Source: Paralimibaculum aggregatum (GTDB lineage Bacteria; Pseudomonadota; Alphaproteobacteria; Rhodobacterales; Rhodobacteraceae). From it: 64,000 nucleotides of DNA. The stretch spans positions 124,001 to 188,000 of the forward strand of contig NZ_BSYI01000004.1 in NCBI RefSeq assembly GCF_030270585.1, written 5' to 3'. A model generated the notes under the pieces. It had not been told where the DNA came from, searched no databases, and saw only the letters and a list, made by a program, of their open reading frames with translations. The position numbers and the translations under genes were made by a program. This document shows, piece by piece, positions 60,224 through 64,000 of the stretch; the stretch's first letter is position 1; every line of letters begins with the position of its first letter.

Positions 60224-61291
60224 TCAAGTCCCCTCTGGTGATTGTGATTGCTGGACGTCCCTGTCGAAATAGAGCTGTGGCGCGAGCATCATGTCCTCGG
60301 CATCGGTGTCCGATTTCCGCTCGCCGAGCCACGTGGTCCATCCGAGCTCGCCCTGCTGCCCGAGGATGGCCCTTGGCACCTCGTCGGCCTTGAGCACCAG
60401 CGACACCTCCCAGTCGAGCTGGTCGCCGTGGTAGTTCCGCACGATCGAGACCAGCCGGCGCAGGCTCTCGCCGCCCGGCAGCAGCCGGCGGTAGCCGCGC
60501 AGCGACAGCGGCCCGATGCGCACGCGGAACTTCGCCTGGCGCGACCAGACCCGCTCGCCGACGGTGATCGAGCGCCCGAGCCGGCCCTTCGGCCGGCGCC
60601 CGCCCATGGCGAACAGGTCCACCTTGTCGAGATAGAGATAGGAGCCGACGAAGCTCTCGATGCTCACCTTCGCGCCGAAGAAATGCGAGATGATGGCGAG
60701 CAGCCCCTCCTCGTTGCGCGGCCCGTGCGAGAACCGGCCGGAGAAGTTGTACTTCGCGACATCCGGCAGCGCGTCGCGGTCGGCAAGGGCGGCGCCCTTG
60801 ATGCCGGCCACCGCGGCGACCTTCGCGGCAAAGGGATCGTCGTCGTGCCGGTCGAAGTTGGGCGCCGGTTCGGCCGAGGCCCAGGCCCGGTAGAACAGGC
60901 TGATCATCCGGTGGTGGAACATGTTGGCGAAGGCCACCAGGGTATGATCGCGGTGGTTGTACTTGCGGTTGTGGGCGTATTCCGTGAGATGCAGCGGCAG
61001 CGGGCCATGCGGCCCCCAGAGCCCGAGGACATGGGCGATCAGCCGGTCCGGCGCACCGTCCTTGCCGCGGACGAAGCTGCGCACGGTGGAGGGCGGGAAG
61101 GCCAGTTCGGGATCCTGGCCGAGACGCACCGGGTCCTGCTCCGGACGCCGCGAGCGGCCCAGCCGGGGCTTGTCCAGATGGGCTGCCTCGATCAGGCGGA
61201 TCGCCTGAAAGAAGTGGTAGACCTCGGGCTCCTTCGCCAGCGCGTCGAGACGCGTCAGATCAAGAGGCGCCCGCCGCTCCTCGCTTGCCAT
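60224..61291 (-). CDS. tssG: TssG (ImpH/VasB) baseplate protein
   Basis: This 355-aa protein has the family opening EVYHFFQAIRLIEAAH and then FPPSTVRSF, LGLWGPHGPLPLHLTEYA and a C-terminal RRLVSIVRNYHGDQLDWEVSL segment. It forms the baseplate wedge with TssF, TssE and TssK. ATG 61291 is chosen because it begins the conserved domain; it overlaps the end of tssF by 37 bases. Confidence 0.95.
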   Translation of the reverse strand: MASEERRAPLDLTRLDALAKEPEVYHFFQAIRLIEAAHLDKPRLGRSRRPEQDPVRLGQDPELAFPPSTVRSFVRGKDGAPDRLIAHVLGLWGPHGPLPLHLTEYAHNRKYNHRDHTLVAFANMFHHRMISLFYRAWASAEPAPNFDRHDDDPFAAKVAAVAGIKGAALADRDALPDVAKYNFSGRFSHGPRNEEGLLAIISHFFGAKVSIESFVGSYLYLDKVDLFAMGGRRPKGRLGRSITVGERVWSRQAKFRVRIGPLSLRGYRRLLPGGESLRRLVSIVRNYHGDQLDWEVSLVLKADEVPRAILGQQGELGWTTWLGERKSDTDAEDMMLAPQLYFDRDVQQSQSPEGT

Positions 61292-63138
61292 CGGGCGATC
61301 TCCCCTCGATCCTGGCTTCGGATAACCGTTTCGGTGAAGCTGTTGAGCGCGACGTATTTCGCGAAGAAGCGCTCCAGCACCGCGCCCAGCAGATAGCAGC
61401 TCGAGCCCTCGAAGGCGCTCTCGTCGAACTCCACCGTCACCTCGATGCCGCGCACCGCGGTCGAGAGCACGGTGTCGCGCATCCGCCGCACGATGGGTTT
61501 CGAGCCGACCCCGACGACCCCCTCGAGCTGCTTGTTGATCGCGCGGTCGCCGAGCGGCGAATAGATCGCCAGCATCTCGCGCAGCGCCTGCCCGCCGCCG
61601 CCCCGGTCGGTATCGGCGATGGAGAGGTAGTTGAGGCTGAGATGGCTGATGATCCGCCAGGCGCTGTCGCCCTGCGCCAGCGACTGCCGCGGCCGCGTCG
61701 GCGAGACCACCGCCCGCACCTCCGAGACCGGCCCGCCATCGGGCATGTAGAAATCGGTCTTGCCGCCGCCGATCGAGAGGATCAGCGGCAGGTCGCGGTT
61801 CGTGCACACCGCCGTCACCGCGAGCTGGTCGATCCCCTTCGGATAGGGGGCGTTGTTGGGGTCGACCAGGCTGAGGAAGATCTCCGAGCCGAGATAGGAG
61901 GTCCGCGCCCCCTTCAGCCGCTGCTTCTCCGAGCGCTGGCGCATCCGCCGCTTGGCCGCGTAATAGGCCTCGTGGCTGTCGCCGGCGGCGGTGATGTCGT
62001 CGGTGCTGTAGAAGGGCCGGAACTCCAGATCCTCCTCGCCCTGGTCGGAGACGCCAATCACCTTCTTGAGGTGATGGATCTCGAAATCCAGCGGCGAGGT
62101 CCGGTCCGGCACCACATGGCACTCGTTGTCGCGCTCGCGCAGATGCACCCGGTCGCAGCGCTTGTCGAAGAGATTGATCGCCGGCGTCGCGAACAGCTCG
62201 AAATTCGAGGGCTGCACCGCATCGCGCAGCTCCGACATGGTGTCGGAGAGCAGGACATAGAGATCCATCTCCGGCGCATCGGCCCGCGCCACCCCGGCAC
62301 GCAGCTCGGAGAGCCGCATGAAGAAGAAGCGCTGCGGCATGGCGAAGTATTCCTGCAGCAGCCGGTAGCCGTCGAAGCTCTGCCCCGGATAGGGCAGCAG
62401 CGCCTCCTCCGGCTCGAAGCCGATCGGGGTCACCGGACGATCGCCCAGCCGCTGCACCCAGTCGTTCCGCCGCACGGTCGAGCGCGCATAGAGCCCCACC
62501 GTGTCGCGCGACATGGTCTCGTAGAGCCGCCAGGGCTCCGGGCCGCTGCCGGAGAGGAACAGCGTCAGCCGGTCGAGCTCGAGCGACGAGATCGGCTCGC
62601 CATCGGTGTGCTGCAGCCGCAGCCGGATCGCCGCGCGCGCATCCTCCTCCTCGCCGAGCCCGGCCGCCACCAGCGCGCCGCGCCCGTCGATATACTCCGC
62701 CTCGGAAATCCGGATCGGCCAGAGTGTGACGTCATGCGCGGTGCGGAAGACGCAGGGCGTGGTCACCTCGCCGTCGCGCAGCGGCGAGCGCAGCCGCGAC
62801 CCGGCGGGAACCCTGAAGCCGGCCTCGAGCCCGCCCTGGGCCTGGTCGGGGATCAGCTTGACCACCATCATCGATGGCGTCGGCGCGGTATAGTGCGGAT
62901 AGACGATCTCCAGCAGGTGCTGCGTGAAGGTCGGATACTGCAGCGAGAGCTCGAGCTGCACGCGGGCGGCGAGGAAGGCGAAGCCCTCGAGCATCCGCTC
63001 GACATAGGGGTCGAAGACCTCGAGCCCCTCCATGCCGAGCCGCGAGGCGATCTTGGGATAGGAGGCCGCGAACTCGGCGCCCATCTCGCGGATGAAGGCC
63101 AGCTCGTCCTCGTAGTGCTTCAGTAGGCGGGTATCCAT
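61255..63138 (-). CDS. tssF: TssF (ImpG/VasA) baseplate protein
   Basis: This 627-aa protein begins LLKHYEDELAFIREMGAEFA and continues YPKIASRLG, AFLAARVQLEL and TQHLLEIVYPHY, the TssF signature. The later parts have the expected FPE-type and RAVVSPT segments. It forms the baseplate core with TssG. It starts 10 bp after tssE and overlaps the next gene, tssG. Confidence 0.97.
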   Translation of the reverse strand: MDTRLLKHYEDELAFIREMGAEFAASYPKIASRLGMEGLEVFDPYVERMLEGFAFLAARVQLELSLQYPTFTQHLLEIVYPHYTAPTPSMMVVKLIPDQAQGGLEAGFRVPAGSRLRSPLRDGEVTTPCVFRTAHDVTLWPIRISEAEYIDGRGALVAAGLGEEEDARAAIRLRLQHTDGEPISSLELDRLTLFLSGSGPEPWRLYETMSRDTVGLYARSTVRRNDWVQRLGDRPVTPIGFEPEEALLPYPGQSFDGYRLLQEYFAMPQRFFFMRLSELRAGVARADAPEMDLYVLLSDTMSELRDAVQPSNFELFATPAINLFDKRCDRVHLRERDNECHVVPDRTSPLDFEIHHLKKVIGVSDQGEEDLEFRPFYSTDDITAAGDSHEAYYAAKRRMRQRSEKQRLKGARTSYLGSEIFLSLVDPNNAPYPKGIDQLAVTAVCTNRDLPLILSIGGGKTDFYMPDGGPVSEVRAVVSPTRPRQSLAQGDSAWRIISHLSLNYLSIADTDRGGGGQALREMLAIYSPLGDRAINKQLEGVVGVGSKPIVRRMRDTVLSTAVRGIEVTVEFDESAFEGSSCYLLGAVLERFFAKYVALNSFTETVIRSQDRGEIARWQARSGGRLLI

Positions 63139-63148
63139 GCCGGCGGTC

Positions 63149-63646
63149 TCAGTAGTGGTTGCGGACGGAAAGATCGCCGCTGGTGATGTCGAGCTCCGTC
63201 CGCATGTAGAGATCGATCGGCAGCGGCTGCGCCCAGAGTTCGCCGCGGATGTCGAGCGCGACGACGGTGCGGCGCAGGTTGTTCGGGTCGACCACCTCGA
63301 TCTCGAAGCTCCCCGGCAGGATCCTCGGCTCGAAGAAGCGCACGCGTTCCGCCATGTGGTCCTTCAGCTCCATCGCGCGCTGCTGGCTCGAGGCGACGCC
63401 GGCGATGTCCGGGATGCCGAAATTCACCGTCGAGCGGCGCACATGGGGATAGTCGGTGAGATCCTCCACGCTTTCGAGCGAGGTGGTGTTGAACAGCCAG
63501 GTGAGGTCTCGCAACACGATCTCGCGCAGCCGGCGCAGGTCGATGACACGCTTCTCGCGGGTCTCGCCCTTGTCCTCCGGCGCGTCGTCGGTCAGTCGGT
63601 CCAGCAGCGACGGCTGCAGCCGTTCGGCGATGCCCTTGTCAGCCAT
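63149..63646 (-). CDS. tssE: TssE (gp25-like) baseplate protein
   Basis: This 165-aa protein has the gp25-like core: LREIVLRDLTWLFNTT, YPHVRRSTVNFGIPD, ERVRFFEPRILPGSFEIEV-like and a closing IRGELWAQPLPIDLYMRTELD. It helps start sheath polymerisation on the baseplate. It overlaps the tagJ-like gene by 8 bases. Confidence 0.95.
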   Translation of the reverse strand: MADKGIAERLQPSLLDRLTDDAPEDKGETREKRVIDLRRLREIVLRDLTWLFNTTSLESVEDLTDYPHVRRSTVNFGIPDIAGVASSQQRAMELKDHMAERVRFFEPRILPGSFEIEVVDPNNLRRTVVALDIRGELWAQPLPIDLYMRTELDITSGDLSVRNHY

Positions 63647-64000
63647 CCCCCTTCTCCGCAGCCGGCACCTCGGCGACGTCGGGCTCGGCCGCCGCGTCGC
63701 CCGGTTCCGTCACCTCCTCGACATCCAGGACGATCTTGCGGATGTCCATCAGTCCGTACTCCTCGGCATCGGTGGCGATCACCCGCTGGCCGAGGCCGAC
63801 GAACAGCCCCTCGCCCGCCTCCTCCCAGCGCGTCTCGCGGGCCAGCCGCATCACATCCTCGGGCAGCTCCGCCGTGCCCGGATAGCGCGTCGGGATCAGC
63901 GCCGGCGTCTCGCCGCCGGCGGCCCAGGTGATCATCGCGGGGGTCCAGACCCGGTCGCGCAGATCGGTCGGCGGGTCGATGTCGATCTGCATGATCGAGT
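63639..64000 (-). CDS. tagJ: TagJ/ImpE (SciE-type) T6SS accessory protein, 5' end beyond window
   Basis: About 120 C-terminal residues are present; the start lies past base 64000. The segment DLRDRVWTPAMITWAAGGE, PALIPTRYPGTAEL and GLGQRVIATDAEEYGLMDIRKIV matches the ImpE family C-terminus, which in T6SS connects sheath protein TssB with ClpV. The last residues are an Ala/Glu/Pro-rich tail. It is the most upstream gene seen in the leftward T6SS cluster. Confidence 0.85.
   Translation of the reverse strand, partial: SIMQIDIDPPTDLRDRVWTPAMITWAAGGETPALIPTRYPGTAELPEDVMRLARETRWEEAGEGLFVGLGQRVIATDAEEYGLMDIRKIVLDVEEVTEPGDAAAEPDVAEVPAAEKGDG

Overview
The window is a stretch of very GC-rich chromosome with short intergenic gaps and many start/stop overlaps. 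The content points to an alphaproteobacterium: TAT-exported binding proteins, an imp-type T6SS with TagJ and a Ser/Thr kinase/phosphatase/FHA set, and many ABC transporters for betaine- and polyamine-like solutes. Rhodobacterales is the best guess, by inference only. There is no rRNA, phage, transposase or CRISPR array. The only tRNA is tRNA-Lys(UUU) at 32.7 kb.

Layout. (1) 1-9.3 kb: the tail of a Cys-rich-repeat protein, a noncoding region with a 60-bp tandem repeat, a DeoR regulator, and a divergent operon for quaternary amines. That operon holds a betaine-type binding protein, an ATPase, a permease made of two fused permease domains, a choline-kinase-like phosphotransferase and a dimethylglycine/sarcosine dehydrogenase-like flavoprotein. 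(2) 9.3-11.5 kb: a LysR regulator, an AhpD-like protein and an NTF2-fold protein. (3) 11.6-32.5 kb: a catabolic block for small carbamoyl/ureide/guanidino compounds. It has two paralogous polyamine-type ABC importers, an amidohydrolase, two DUF1028 proteins, a DMT exporter, and a hydantoin set (N-carbamoyl-D-amino-acid hydrolase, hydantoinase, racemase). It also has an amidinotransferase-fold enzyme, an SDR, a biuret-hydrolase-like cysteine hydrolase, an MBL hydrolase and a polysaccharide-deacetylase-fold protein. A palindrome ATAAC-N4-GATTATA occurs upstream of both the first importer operon and the hydantoin operon, suggesting shared control by the LysR protein at 18.8-19.7 kb. (4) 32.6-36.7 kb: a terminator, tRNA-Lys, an unknown membrane protein, an AI-2E-family-like membrane protein and a membrane-anchored M15 peptidase. 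(5) 36.8-64 kb: a long, leftward T6SS cluster running off the right edge.

The T6SS cluster reads, in transcription order from the right edge: tagJ (partial), tssE, tssF, tssG, tssH/clpV, a voltage-gated sodium-channel-like protein, a TssB-TssC fusion, a 101-aa unknown, vgrG, a DUF6931-like protein, a PAAR protein, the FHA protein, tssJ, tssK, tssL (with an OmpA domain), tssM, a PP2C phosphatase, a caspase-fold protein, a heme-c DUF3365-HAMP membrane protein and a PpkA-type kinase. Hcp, TssA and stand-alone TssB and TssC are not in view and probably lie beyond 64 kb.

The most unusual part is the non-core set inside this T6SS operon. The channel has two complete voltage sensors but only one pore with a BacNav filter. 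The TssB-TssC fusion has an acidic tail of repeated DLDALLASL motifs. The caspase-like protein has lost its catalytic dyad. A heme sensor lies beside the kinase. Together they could let membrane potential, redox state and cell-wall state act on T6SS firing. This is a hypothesis from gene content and motifs only.
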